This document shows, one piece after another, positions 1 through 7,060 of a stretch of DNA of 35,337 nt (position 1 is the stretch's first letter; every line of letters begins with the position of its first letter). Location of the stretch: assembly GCF_000981895.1 (NCBI RefSeq), contig NZ_LATD01000226.1, positions 1 through 35,337 of the forward strand, in the 5' to 3' direction. This DNA comes from Streptomyces odonnellii. GTDB taxonomy: Bacteria; Actinomycetota; Actinomycetes; Streptomycetales; Streptomycetaceae. The notes beneath the pieces are model-generated. The model was not told where the DNA came from, made no database searches, and worked only from the letters and a program-made list of their open reading frames with translations. The translations under genes were made by a program, and so were the position numbers.

Positions 1-307
1 TGTAGTTGTGGCCCAGCTGAAGGGCCTCGCGGAGCGACAGCTCCAGGACCTTCTTGGCCCGGGGTGTGAAGGGGATGTGGCCGGACGGGGCCTGCTGGCC
101 CTGGCCGATGATCTCCTCCACCTGCTGGCGGACCGCCTCGAGCGAAATCCCGAGGCTCTCCAGGGCCTTAGCGGCGACACCCTCACCCTCATGGATAAGG
201 CCCAGGAGGATGTGCTCGGTGCCGATGTAGTTGTGGTTGAGCATCCGGGCTTCTTCCTGAGCCAGGACGACAACCCGCCGCGCGCGGTCGGTGAACCTCT
301 CGAACAT
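1..307 (-). CDS. clpC: ATP-dependent Clp protease ATPase subunit ClpC, N-terminal part (cut by window edge)
   Basis: ClpC is the Hsp100 unfoldase that feeds substrates to ClpP in the cytoplasm. Translating the minus strand from the ATG at 307 gives the nearly invariant start [20 protein letters not shown] followed by [20 protein letters not shown], the first Clp N domain repeat, and the second repeat is entered before the sequence runs off at base 1 (about 102 codons seen). A purine-rich ribosome site (aggag) sits about 8 bases upstream of the start. The AAA+ modules lie outside the window. About 264 bases without a gene separate its start from the next gene upstream (ending at 572) and must hold its promoter; I looked for a ClgR-type site there and saw none. 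This is a core chromosomal gene and marks the conserved edge of the accessory cluster. Confidence 0.95.
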   Translation of the reverse strand, partial: MFERFTDRARRVVVLAQEEARMLNHNYIGTEHILLGLIHEGEGVAAKALESLGISLEAVRQQVEEIIGQGQQAPSGHIPFTPRAKKVLELSLREALQLGHNY

Positions 308-571
308 CGTTAATCGCTCCTCAGAGGGGTGCGGGGGGATTGGGCTCGAAGGTGCCCGGAACCTGCTGCCGACGGTCTTTCCTCTGCAGGCTCCGGCACC
401 GCGATATCGGTCGGCGGTGTGCCCGGCGGAGGCTTGGATGTGTGAGCGGCAGCGGCGTGGCGTGACTGATCCAGGAGAGATGAGGTGGGCAGAAGCGAGT
501 GGAGGACTCCGCGGGCCTGGGCGAAGGGTGGACGGGCCTGGTGCGGGCACCGTGTCCATACCGACCGTCCG

Positions 572-991
572 TCAGTCGTCGGGTTCGCCCGCGAGTGTGC
601 GGGCTGCGTCGATGGCTTCGTCGTCCAGGCCCCAGTGCCCTGCGTCCCGCTGTTGTTTGGCCTGTTCGTCGATCCAACGATTGTGGGTTTCCCAGGCGGC
701 CTGCTTGCTGGTGCCGAGTGCGGCGCCGATCTGGGACCAGGAGGCGCCGGCTCGCCGGGCCGACCGTACCGAGAGCTGGCGTCCGTAAGCGGCCTTTCTG
801 GCGATCACTTCGCCCAGCGCGAGTAGCTCCAGTGCCTCCTCACGCGTGAGCGGAGCCATGTCGTCGAAGTAGTCGGACTCGTCCTCGTCGTCCGGGGGCG
901 ATGTCAGTGCGTCGCGAGTACGCAGAGCATCGAAACGCGCTGCGGCGGACAGCAGCGTGTACTGGCGTTCAACCTCATCAGGATTAGCCAC
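572..991 (-). CDS. Small HTH-containing conserved hypothetical protein
   Basis: A 139-residue protein of unknown role starting from GTG at 991. The first 60 residues are acidic (PPDDEDESDYFDDM near residues 32-45), followed by a helical segment and, around residues 78-105, a sequence that reads like a helix-turn-helix (ARRAGASWSQIGAALGTSKQ, then AAWETHNRW), the usual arrangement in small actinobacterial DNA-binding proteins that resemble sigma-factor region 4 or transposase HTHs. No catalytic motif is visible. Codon use is typical of the region. Directly upstream are two copies of TGACGTCA, which could be an autoregulatory operator. It lies upstream of clpC on the same strand but 264 bases away, so co-transcription is uncertain. 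Function is inferred only from the HTH-like segment. Confidence 0.75.
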   Translation of the reverse strand: MANPDEVERQYTLLSAAARFDALRTRDALTSPPDDEDESDYFDDMAPLTREEALELLALGEVIARKAAYGRQLSVRSARRAGASWSQIGAALGTSKQAAWETHNRWIDEQAKQQRDAGHWGLDDEAIDAARTLAGEPDD

Positions 992-1015
992 ACCCCCACC
1001 GTGCCATCAAGCTAC

Positions 1016-1043
1016 CTTGACGTCAAGGGGACCTGACGTCAAG
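1016..1043. promoter_or_regulatory. Tandem TGACGTCA palindromes, probable operator of the small HTH gene
   Basis: Two perfect 8-bp palindromes TGACGTCA lie at 1018-1025 and 1034-1041, 16 bp apart centre to centre; the first extends to the 14-bp perfect palindrome CCTTGACGTCAAGG (1015-1028). They are 27-50 bp upstream of the GTG start of the HTH gene at 991, where a promoter and operator are expected; TTGACG within the repeats could also act as a -35 element. The regulator that binds is not known; the adjacent HTH protein is the simplest candidate (inference). Confidence 0.5.
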
Positions 1044-1080
1044 ATGCCCTTACGTCGGCAAGGGGCGACGTAAGGGCATC
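1043..1080 (-). terminator. Perfect 15-bp stem-loop downstream of the alcohol dehydrogenase
   Basis: GATGCCCTTACGTCG (1043-1057) and CGACGTAAGGGCATC (1066-1080) are exact inverted complements with an 8-base loop. It begins 27 bases past the stop codon of the minus-strand dehydrogenase gene, so it most likely ends the P450-dehydrogenase transcript. No U-tract follows, as is usual in Streptomyces. It touches the TGACGTCA tandem on its far side. Confidence 0.75.
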
Positions 1081-1106
1081 CTGGTGTGGCGGCGGGATCG
1101 GTGGGA

Positions 1107-2192
1107 TCAGTCGAAGATGACGACCTGCCGAACGACCTCGCCCTTGGTCAACGCAGTCACGGCGTCGTTGAGATCCTCGAACCGCACACGCGCGCTGATC
1201 AGGCTCTCAATGTCCAGGTGGCCGGACCGGGTGAACTCGATGAGCTTGGGTAGGTCGCGCCGGAGGTCGGATTCGCCGTAGACGGAGGGCTTGATGTTGC
1301 GGCTGGCGAACAGCAGCTCGTACGTGCTGATGTCCAGTGGATCGTCGGGCGCTCCGGCTCCGATGACCACTACGTCGCCGCCGCGTCGTGTCAGCTGCCA
1401 GGCGTGCCTGACCGTGGCGGATCGTCCCACTGCTTCGAAGACGTGGTCGAATCCCCTCCCGCCGGTCAGGAGATCCTTGGTCTCCTCGGCCGCCTCGGGT
1501 GTGATCGTGTGGGTCGCGCCCAGCCGGGCGGCCAGCGCGTGTTTGTGCCGGGCCGGATCGACGGCCACGATGCTCGTGGCCCCGGCAAGCCGCGCGCCTT
1601 GGACAGCTGACAGCCCAACGCCGCCGAGCCCGATCACGGCGACACGGTCACCTGGCCGGACCGAGTCGGTATTGAGAACCGCTCCGACGCCGGTGGGCAC
1701 GCAACAGCCGAGCAGTGCGGCCTGGTCGAACGGGAACGCAGGGTCGATCTTGATGGCGGCCTGCCAGGGGACGACCATCTCCTCGGCCCAGGTGCCGGTG
1801 CCGGCCATGCCGAAGGCCGGGGCGCCGTCGATTTCGAATCGGTGCTTGGAGAACAGGTTCTCCATGAACCCCATGCACAGGTGCACTTGCCGGTTGCGGC
1901 AGTCCTCACATTGTCCGCATGCGGGGATCCAGTTGACCACCACATGATCACCGGGGGCGACGGCGGTCACCTGGTTGCCGACCTCGATCACCTCACCTGC
2001 GCCTTCGTGACCGAGGACCATCGCACCACCACCACCGGGCAGTTCCCCTGAAATGAGGGAGAGGTCGGAGTGGCACACTCCGGTGGCCCGGATGCGGATC
2101 TTGACCTCCTCGGGGCCGGGGTCGAGAGCCGTGACGTCGTCACGCAACTCGATCTTACCTAGGCCCGACTCACGCAACACCGCGGCACGCAT
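1107..2192 (-). CDS. Zinc-dependent medium-chain alcohol dehydrogenase, NAD-type
   Basis: Cytoplasmic MDR-family dehydrogenase interconverting an alcohol and an aldehyde or ketone. Visible motifs: catalytic zinc ligands in GVCHSD and GHEGAGEVIEVG, a four-cysteine structural zinc lobe CGQCEDCRNRQVHLC, the third catalytic-zinc cysteine in GCCVPTG, and the Rossmann motif GLGGVG followed by VAVDPARHK, whose Asp indicates NAD(H). Length about 361 residues is normal for the family. I place the start at the ATG at 2192 because a strong GGAGGTG lies 8 bases upstream; the in-frame GTG at 2201 lies inside that site. It follows a P450 gene on the same strand with 48 bases between, so it probably oxidises an alcohol made by that P450. 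Substrate unknown; a terpenoid alcohol is inferred from context. Confidence 0.9.
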   Translation of the reverse strand: MRAAVLRESGLGKIELRDDVTALDPGPEEVKIRIRATGVCHSDLSLISGELPGGGGAMVLGHEGAGEVIEVGNQVTAVAPGDHVVVNWIPACGQCEDCRNRQVHLCMGFMENLFSKHRFEIDGAPAFGMAGTGTWAEEMVVPWQAAIKIDPAFPFDQAALLGCCVPTGVGAVLNTDSVRPGDRVAVIGLGGVGLSAVQGARLAGATSIVAVDPARHKHALAARLGATHTITPEAAEETKDLLTGGRGFDHVFEAVGRSATVRHAWQLTRRGGDVVVIGAGAPDDPLDISTYELLFASRNIKPSVYGESDLRRDLPKLIEFTRSGHLDIESLISARVRFEDLNDAVTALTKGEVVRQVVIFD

Positions 2193-2240
2193 GCGGATCA
2201 CCTCCGAATGTAAGGGACCGTTGGGTCGTGGAAATTCGGC

Positions 2241-3587
2241 TCATCGCGGAATGAACCGACATCTGATCGGCCCCTCGGAACGGAGGGCCATCTTCTGGGT
2301 GAGCCGGATCTCGGTGTCGACCGCTTCCACCTCGAAGGCCTGCAGGATGACGGCGATGGCGAGCACGGCTTCCAGCATCGAGAAGTACTGGCCGATGCAC
2401 GCGCGCGGGCCGCCGCCGAAAGGGAACCACGCGTAACGTGGCCGCTCGGCCTCTAGCTCCGGCGAGAACCGTTCGGGGGTGAAAGCCTCGGGGTCCTGCC
2501 AGTACGCCGGATGCCGATGTGTGACCCAGGGGCTCAGGAAGACGATCTTTCCGGCAGGTATGCGATAGCCGTCGATCTCGGTCTCGGCCGTGGCCCGTCG
2601 GCTGATGCCGGGCGACGGTGGGTACAGCCGCATGGCCTCCTTGAGCGCCATGTGGACGTACTCGAGCTGGTCGAAGTCATCGGCCGTGGGTATCCGGCCA
2701 CCGAGGACCCGGTCGACCTCCTCCCGCGCTCGAGCCTGCGCCTCGGGGTGACGGGCGAGCAGATGGAGCGCGAACGTCATCGAGGTGGCAGTGGTCTCGT
2801 GCCCGGCGAGAAAGAAGATCAGCACCTGATCTCTGATCTCCTCGGGCGACAACTGGTCGCCTGTCCCCTCACCGGCCTGCAGGAGGAGTTCCAGCAGGTC
2901 GTTGCCGGTTTCCTGAGGGTTCCGCTCCCGGATGATCCGGTCACACACCTCGTACAGGTCCCGTCGTGCGGCAGCCGCCCGCCGGTTGGCCGGAGTGGGC
3001 CACGTGCGTGGGAACGGCAGTGGTGCGAAGCCCCGTTTGAGCATGTAGGCGCCGAGCAACGGGAAGCAGCGGTCGACGACGTCGCCGGCTTCCTCGCTCG
3101 CGGCGCCGAACAGCACGCGTGTCACCACGCGTTGCGTCAAGCGGGTCACCTCGGGTATGACGTCGAGCGGCTCGTTGTCCATGGCCTTCCACTCGGTCAC
3201 CGTGCGGAGTGTCTCCTCGCACATCGCGGTGGCGTAGCGGTCCACCTTCCGGCGGGTGAACAGCGGCTGGATGAGCCGGCGTTGGCGGACGTAGTCCTCG
3301 TCCTGGCTGGTCAGGAGACCATTGCCGAAGATGCTGCGAATCTCGTCGTAGAAGGAGTCGTCCTTCCGGAAGCCCACGGACCGGGCCAGTACCTGCTGGG
3401 CGCCCTCCGCGGAGAAGACGGCGAACAGATCGTCGCGCAGACCCGGCGGGCCGACGGTGAACCGGACCACGTCGCCGTGGTCTCGCCGGGCACGCAGGTA
3501 CGTCGCCAACGGATCGCGTCGAAGAGCCGTCATGGCACCGGTCAGCCGGGAGCCTGCAACGGACGGAATTTCTCGGACGGTTGCCAT
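2241..3587 (-). CDS. Cytochrome P450
   Basis: Heme monooxygenase, 448 residues, soluble bacterial form with no N-terminal membrane anchor. Seen in order: I-helix oxygen-activation motif FFLAGHETTA, K-helix ExxR in KEAMRLYPP, and the heme-binding loop FPFGGGPRACIG with axial ligand Cys397. The open frame continues upstream to 3731, but the start at 3587 (MATVREIPSV) is preferred because AAAGGTG lies just before it and the upstream residues do not look like a P450 N terminus. It is the first gene of a two-gene minus-strand unit with the zinc dehydrogenase. It is transcribed divergently from the aminotransferase operon across a 313-bp AT-richer region. Probable role: hydroxylation of the cluster's terpene skeleton (inference). 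Partner ferredoxin could be the one encoded at 15459. Confidence 0.93.
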   Translation of the reverse strand: MATVREIPSVAGSRLTGAMTALRRDPLATYLRARRDHGDVVRFTVGPPGLRDDLFAVFSAEGAQQVLARSVGFRKDDSFYDEIRSIFGNGLLTSQDEDYVRQRRLIQPLFTRRKVDRYATAMCEETLRTVTEWKAMDNEPLDVIPEVTRLTQRVVTRVLFGAASEEAGDVVDRCFPLLGAYMLKRGFAPLPFPRTWPTPANRRAAAARRDLYEVCDRIIRERNPQETGNDLLELLLQAGEGTGDQLSPEEIRDQVLIFFLAGHETTATSMTFALHLLARHPEAQARAREEVDRVLGGRIPTADDFDQLEYVHMALKEAMRLYPPSPGISRRATAETEIDGYRIPAGKIVFLSPWVTHRHPAYWQDPEAFTPERFSPELEAERPRYAWFPFGGGPRACIGQYFSMLEAVLAIAVILQAFEVEAVDTEIRLTQKMALRSEGPIRCRFIPR

Positions 3588-3900
3588 CGTCACCTTTCCC
3601 GTTGCAATGGGTTGATAACCCGTCCCGTTTACTGTCCCTCTTTCTGTGGGATGTGACAACACCTCTCTTGGTGACATTAATGCAGCGCATGTTGATGTCG
3701 TGTCCACAGTGGAAGGCATTTGTTTATGCATGCTGCAATCCGGCTATGGATCGACTTTCTGTGCTGTGACCTGCATGGATGTCGAAAAATCTGCCCGCTT
3801 GAGTCCTATTTTGAAGTTGCGATGTTGTCTTTTTGTGGGCGAGATGGTTTGGTGTTTCTCTGTTACTGGAGACGTATTAATGCAGACTGGGTGGTGACTC
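3588..3900. promoter_or_regulatory. Divergent promoter region between P450 and aminotransferase operons
   Basis: 313 bp without a convincing gene, clearly more AT-rich than its flanks. It must carry promoters for both outward operons. The 10-mer ATTAATGCAG occurs twice in the same orientation, at 3676-3685 and 3876-3885, exactly 200 bp apart; the second copy is 16 bases before the aminotransferase start. I could not fix -10/-35 elements with confidence. Short open frames here (for example 3646-3897) lack coding-like codon use. Confidence 0.5.
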
Positions 3901-5112
3901 GTGGGCGACAGCGGTGCGCTGCGTGAGCGATTCCGGAAAGCGCTTATGGGGAATTATGGAGTGCCGCCAGTGGTGGTGCTCGAAGGCCAGGGGTGCGTGG
4001 TCACGGACGCGGACGGCCGGGCCTATCTTGATCTGATCGGAGGCTTGGCCGTCTCCACGCTCGGCCACGCGCATCCCGCGCTGGTGCAGGCGGTGACCGG
4101 ACAAGTGGCACGGCTCGCGCACATCTCCAACCTCAGCCTGCACGAGCAGGAAGTGCGGCTGGCGGAGCGGCTGCTCGCGCTCGTCGGTACCGAAGGACGG
4201 GTCTTCTTCGCCAATTCCGGGGCGGAGGCAAACGAGGCCGCGTTCAAACTTGTGCGCAAGCACGCCGGGGCCGACCGTACCTACGTCGTGGCCGCGCGGG
4301 ACAGTTTCCACGGCCGCACGATGGGCGCCCTGAGCCTCACAGGGGCGGCACGCGCCCGGCAGTCCTTCGAGCCCTTCTGCGCCGAGGTTCGGCACGTCGC
4401 CTACGGCTCGGTCGACGAACTGCGCAGCGTCGTGACCCCTCAGTGCGCGGCGGTCTTCCTCGAACCAGTACAGGGTGAGGCCGGCGTCATATCGCCGCCC
4501 CCCGGTTACTTGCGCGCTGCACGCGAGTTGTGCGACAGCGTGGGTGCGGTCCTCGTCTTCGACGAGGTGCAGAGCGGGATCGGTCGCACTGGCCTGTGGT
4601 TCGCCCACCAGCACGAGGGCGTGCTGCCGGACGTGCTGACCCTGGCCAAGGGTCTGGGCGGAGGACTGCCGATCAGTGCATGCATCGGCCTGGGCCGGTA
4701 CGGCTTGGTTTTCGACCAGGGGGACCACGGTTCGACGTTCGGTGGCAATCCCGTCAGCTGCGCGGCTGCTCACGCGGTGCTGGACACTGTCGAGGGCGAC
4801 GGCCTCCTGGAAAATGCCACCAAGACCGGTGCGCTGCTGGCATCGGGCCTGGCCGCGATCGACCACCCACTACTGGCCGGGGTGCGAGGGATAGGCCTTT
4901 GGCAAGCGGTCCGGCTGACTGAACCACGCGCACGCTCGGTTGAGACACACGCGCGGCAGGCGGGTTTCCTGATCAACGCCGTACAACCGGATGTCGTCAG
5001 GCTCTCACCGCCGCTGATCCTCGACGCCGACGAGGCCCAGTCGTTCGTCGACGCTCTACCGGAACTGATGACGACCGCACTGACTGATCCGGCCCATGAG
5101 GTCGCGCGATGA
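3901..5112 (+). CDS. Class III PLP-dependent aminotransferase, acetylornithine/omega-amine type
   Basis: Fold-type I PLP enzyme, 403 residues. The segment GGLAVSTLGHAHP (about residues 47-59), the GxEANE motif in NSGAEANEAAFK, the FDEVQSGIGRTG motif that holds the cofactor Asp, and TLAKGLGGGLP with the Schiff-base Lys250 are all present, so it should be active. The sequence most resembles the acetylornithine aminotransferase branch, which also contains omega-aminotransferases acting on primary amines and aldehydes. Start is a GTG; the site before it (GGGTGGTGA) is modest. Its stop overlaps the ATG of the next dehydrogenase (ATGA), which implies translational coupling. No other arginine-pathway gene is near, so a dedicated role in the terpenoid cluster, such as aminating an aldehyde made by the neighbouring dehydrogenase, is more likely than ornithine synthesis (inference). 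Confidence 0.9.
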   Translation: MGDSGALRERFRKALMGNYGVPPVVVLEGQGCVVTDADGRAYLDLIGGLAVSTLGHAHPALVQAVTGQVARLAHISNLSLHEQEVRLAERLLALVGTEGRVFFANSGAEANEAAFKLVRKHAGADRTYVVAARDSFHGRTMGALSLTGAARARQSFEPFCAEVRHVAYGSVDELRSVVTPQCAAVFLEPVQGEAGVISPPPGYLRAARELCDSVGAVLVFDEVQSGIGRTGLWFAHQHEGVLPDVLTLAKGLGGGLPISACIGLGRYGLVFDQGDHGSTFGGNPVSCAAAHAVLDTVEGDGLLENATKTGALLASGLAAIDHPLLAGVRGIGLWQAVRLTEPRARSVETHARQAGFLINAVQPDVVRLSPPLILDADEAQSFVDALPELMTTALTDPAHEVAR

Positions 5113-6146
5113 AGGCGGCGGTCATCCAGGGACCCGGCAACATCAGGGTGGAACACGTCCCTGATCCTCGGATCCACGAGCCGCACGACGCCGTCGTCGC
5201 TGTCACGCACGCCGCCATCTGTGGCAGCGATCTGTGGGCCTACCAGGGCACGGCGCCCCGCAAGCCGGGCCAGCGCATGGGACACGAGTTCATCGGCGTC
5301 GTGGAGGAGATCGGGCGCGAGGTAACCACCGTGCGCCCCGGAGACCGGGTGATCGCACCGTTCGTGTGGTCGGACGGAACCTGCGCGTTCTGTGCCGAGG
5401 GGCTGCACACGTCCTGTGAGCGGGGCGGCTTCTGGGGGGTGCCGGGCACGGACGGTGGTCAGGGCGAGGCCGTCAGGGTCCCGTTCGCGGACGGCACTCT
5501 GATCAAGGTGCCGGCCGGCGCGGACGACACGCTCGACCGGGCCCTGCTGACGTTGTGTGACGTCATGGGAACGGGGCATCACGCCGCGGTCGCGGCAGGT
5601 GTCCGCCACGGGGACACCGTCGTGGTCGTCGGAGACGGCGCCGTGGGCCTCTGCGGTGTGTTGGCCGCACGTCGGCTGGGCGCCGAACGCGTCGTACTGC
5701 TGGGTCGGCATCCACAACGCACCGCTCTCGCCCGGTGCTTCGGCGCCACCGAAACCGTGCCGGAACGTGGCGAGGAGGCAATCGCCCGGCTGCGCGATCT
5801 GATTCCTGGAAGAGGCGCCCCGGCGGTGATCGAGGCGGTCGGCACTTGGGAGTCCCTGCACACGGCGATCTCCGTCGCCCGGCCGGGTGCCGCAGTCGGG
5901 TTCGTCGGTGCACCGCACGGCGTGGGCGGCAAGGTCGATGTCCGGCAACTCTTCGACAAGAACGTGAGCCTGCGGGGCGGCGTGGCTCCGGTGCGCGCCT
6001 ACATCCCTCAGCTGCTTCCCGACGTCCTGGACGGCAGGCTCGACCCGAGTGCCGTCTTCGACCTGTCCATTCGCCTTGCCGATACGCCGATCGGCTATGC
6101 GGCGATGCAGGAACGCCACGCCATCAAGGCTCTGATCCGCGTCTAG
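5109..6146 (+). CDS. Zinc-dependent alcohol dehydrogenase, NADP-type lobe
   Basis: MDR-family oxidoreductase of 345 residues. Catalytic zinc motifs AAICGSDLWAY and GHEFIGVVEEIG are present. The structural zinc lobe reads SDGTCAFCAEGLHTSC, where an Asp replaces the first of the usual four cysteines, a known variant in this family. The Rossmann loop is GDGAVGLCG and the strand after it ends in LLGRHPQR; basic residues there favour NADP(H). It overlaps the aminotransferase stop by four bases and is followed after 38 bases by the methyltransferase. Coupling to an aminotransferase suggests an alcohol-to-aldehyde step feeding transamination, or the reverse (inference). Paralogue of the dehydrogenase at 1107-2192 but clearly a different subgroup. 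Confidence 0.9.
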   Translation: MKAAVIQGPGNIRVEHVPDPRIHEPHDAVVAVTHAAICGSDLWAYQGTAPRKPGQRMGHEFIGVVEEIGREVTTVRPGDRVIAPFVWSDGTCAFCAEGLHTSCERGGFWGVPGTDGGQGEAVRVPFADGTLIKVPAGADDTLDRALLTLCDVMGTGHHAAVAAGVRHGDTVVVVGDGAVGLCGVLAARRLGAERVVLLGRHPQRTALARCFGATETVPERGEEAIARLRDLIPGRGAPAVIEAVGTWESLHTAISVARPGAAVGFVGAPHGVGGKVDVRQLFDKNVSLRGGVAPVRAYIPQLLPDVLDGRLDPSAVFDLSIRLADTPIGYAAMQERHAIKALIRV

Positions 6147-6184
6147 GCGTGGTCAGTCCGTCCGACCCACTAAGGAGCGATCGT

Positions 6185-7060
6185 ATGACAGTGGACAGTG
6201 TGTCCCTGCAGGGCGCAGTGATCCGTAACTCCTACGAGCAGGACCTGAACAAGCACTGGGAGGACAAGCAGTCCGACGACATCAACCTCCTCTTGGGGCA
6301 GATGGACGGCCTTTATCATCATCACTACGCTGTCGGCGACTTCAACCGGAGCATCCTCCTAGCACCTGAACAGGAGCGGGAGAATCTCATCCTGAAGGAG
6401 ATGCACCGTCTGGAGACGGAGCAGGTGAGCCTTATCACCGACGCTCTCGGCAGCCTCCCGCCGACCGCCCGGGTGATGGACGGTGGATCAGGTCGCGGCG
6501 GAACGAGCTTCATGGTCCACGACCGATTCGGCTGCAGGGTGGATGGAGTCAACTTCTGCCGGCACCACATCGACTTCGCTCAGAAACTGGCCCGGCGCCG
6601 GGGCTGCGCCGACAAGGTGGACTTCCACTACGCGAACATGGTGGAGACACCGTTCGAGGACGGCACGTTCGACGCGGTGTACACGAACGAGACCACGATG
6701 TACGTGGACCTTCACGAGGCGTTCCGGGAGTTCGCCCGGGTGCTGCGTCCAGGCGGGCGCTACGTCCTGGTCACCTGGTGCCGCAACGACGCGGAGGTGG
6801 CCGCGTCGCCCGATGTCTCGGCCATCGACGAGCACTACGTCTGCCACATCCACGGGCGGGGCACGTATCTCAAGGCGCTGGCGGACAACGGGCTGGTTCC
6901 GTCCCGGGTATTGGACCTGACGGACAGCGCGGTCCCCTACTGGGAGCTGCGTTCTCACTCCGGGCTCAAGACGGGCGTCGAGCAGCCTTTCCTCGACGGA
7001 TACCGCAAGAACCACCTCAACTACGTGGTGATCGCCGCAGAGAAGGCCGTTGATGCCTGA
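6185..7060 (+). CDS. SAM-dependent prenyl-diphosphate C-methyltransferase (geranyl diphosphate 2-methyltransferase family)
   Basis: 291 residues, starting at an ATG with AAGGAG upstream. The whole length follows the GPP 2-C-methyltransferase family of 2-methylisoborneol biosynthesis: QMDGLYHHHYAVGDF near residue 40, EMHRLETEQ near 75, the SAM loop DGGSGRGG at 99-106, the active-site segment NETTMYVDLH with Glu169 in the position of the family's catalytic Glu, and PYWELRSHSGLKTGVE near the C terminus. Members methylate GPP, and relatives methylate IPP or FPP, making non-C5-rule terpenes. There is no methylisoborneol synthase beside it; instead its stop overlaps the start of a trans-prenyl synthase by 8 bases. 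I infer it methylates IPP, DMAPP or a short prenyl diphosphate used by that synthase. Family assignment is firm; exact substrate is not determinable here. Confidence 0.9.
   Translation: MTVDSVSLQGAVIRNSYEQDLNKHWEDKQSDDINLLLGQMDGLYHHHYAVGDFNRSILLAPEQERENLILKEMHRLETEQVSLITDALGSLPPTARVMDGGSGRGGTSFMVHDRFGCRVDGVNFCRHHIDFAQKLARRRGCADKVDFHYANMVETPFEDGTFDAVYTNETTMYVDLHEAFREFARVLRPGGRYVLVTWCRNDAEVAASPDVSAIDEHYVCHIHGRGTYLKALADNGLVPSRVLDLTDSAVPYWELRSHSGLKTGVEQPFLDGYRKNHLNYVVIAAEKAVDA

Noticed and set aside
8..313. Plus-strand open frame of 101 codons at the left edge
   Set aside because: It is antisense to clpC, whose minus-strand translation is a strongly conserved protein.
308..571. ClgR or heat-shock operator upstream of clpC
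   Set aside because: No GTTCGC-N5-GCG-like or HAIR/CIRCE-like inverted repeat could be found.
321..677. Minus-strand frame between clpC and the HTH gene
   Set aside because: Arg/Pro/His-rich translation without any family pattern; overlaps the HTH gene in another frame and the clpC promoter region.
2511..3656. 381-codon plus-strand frame opposite the first P450
   Set aside because: A GC-bias shadow of the P450, which has all expected motifs.
4770..6119. 449-codon minus-strand frame opposite the second dehydrogenase
   Set aside because: Antisense of a well-supported aminotransferase and dehydrogenase; low-complexity residues.
6185..7060. A 2-methylisoborneol biosynthetic locus
   Set aside because: The methyltransferase fits the family, but no methylisoborneol synthase or its usual cyclic-nucleotide-binding partner is present.
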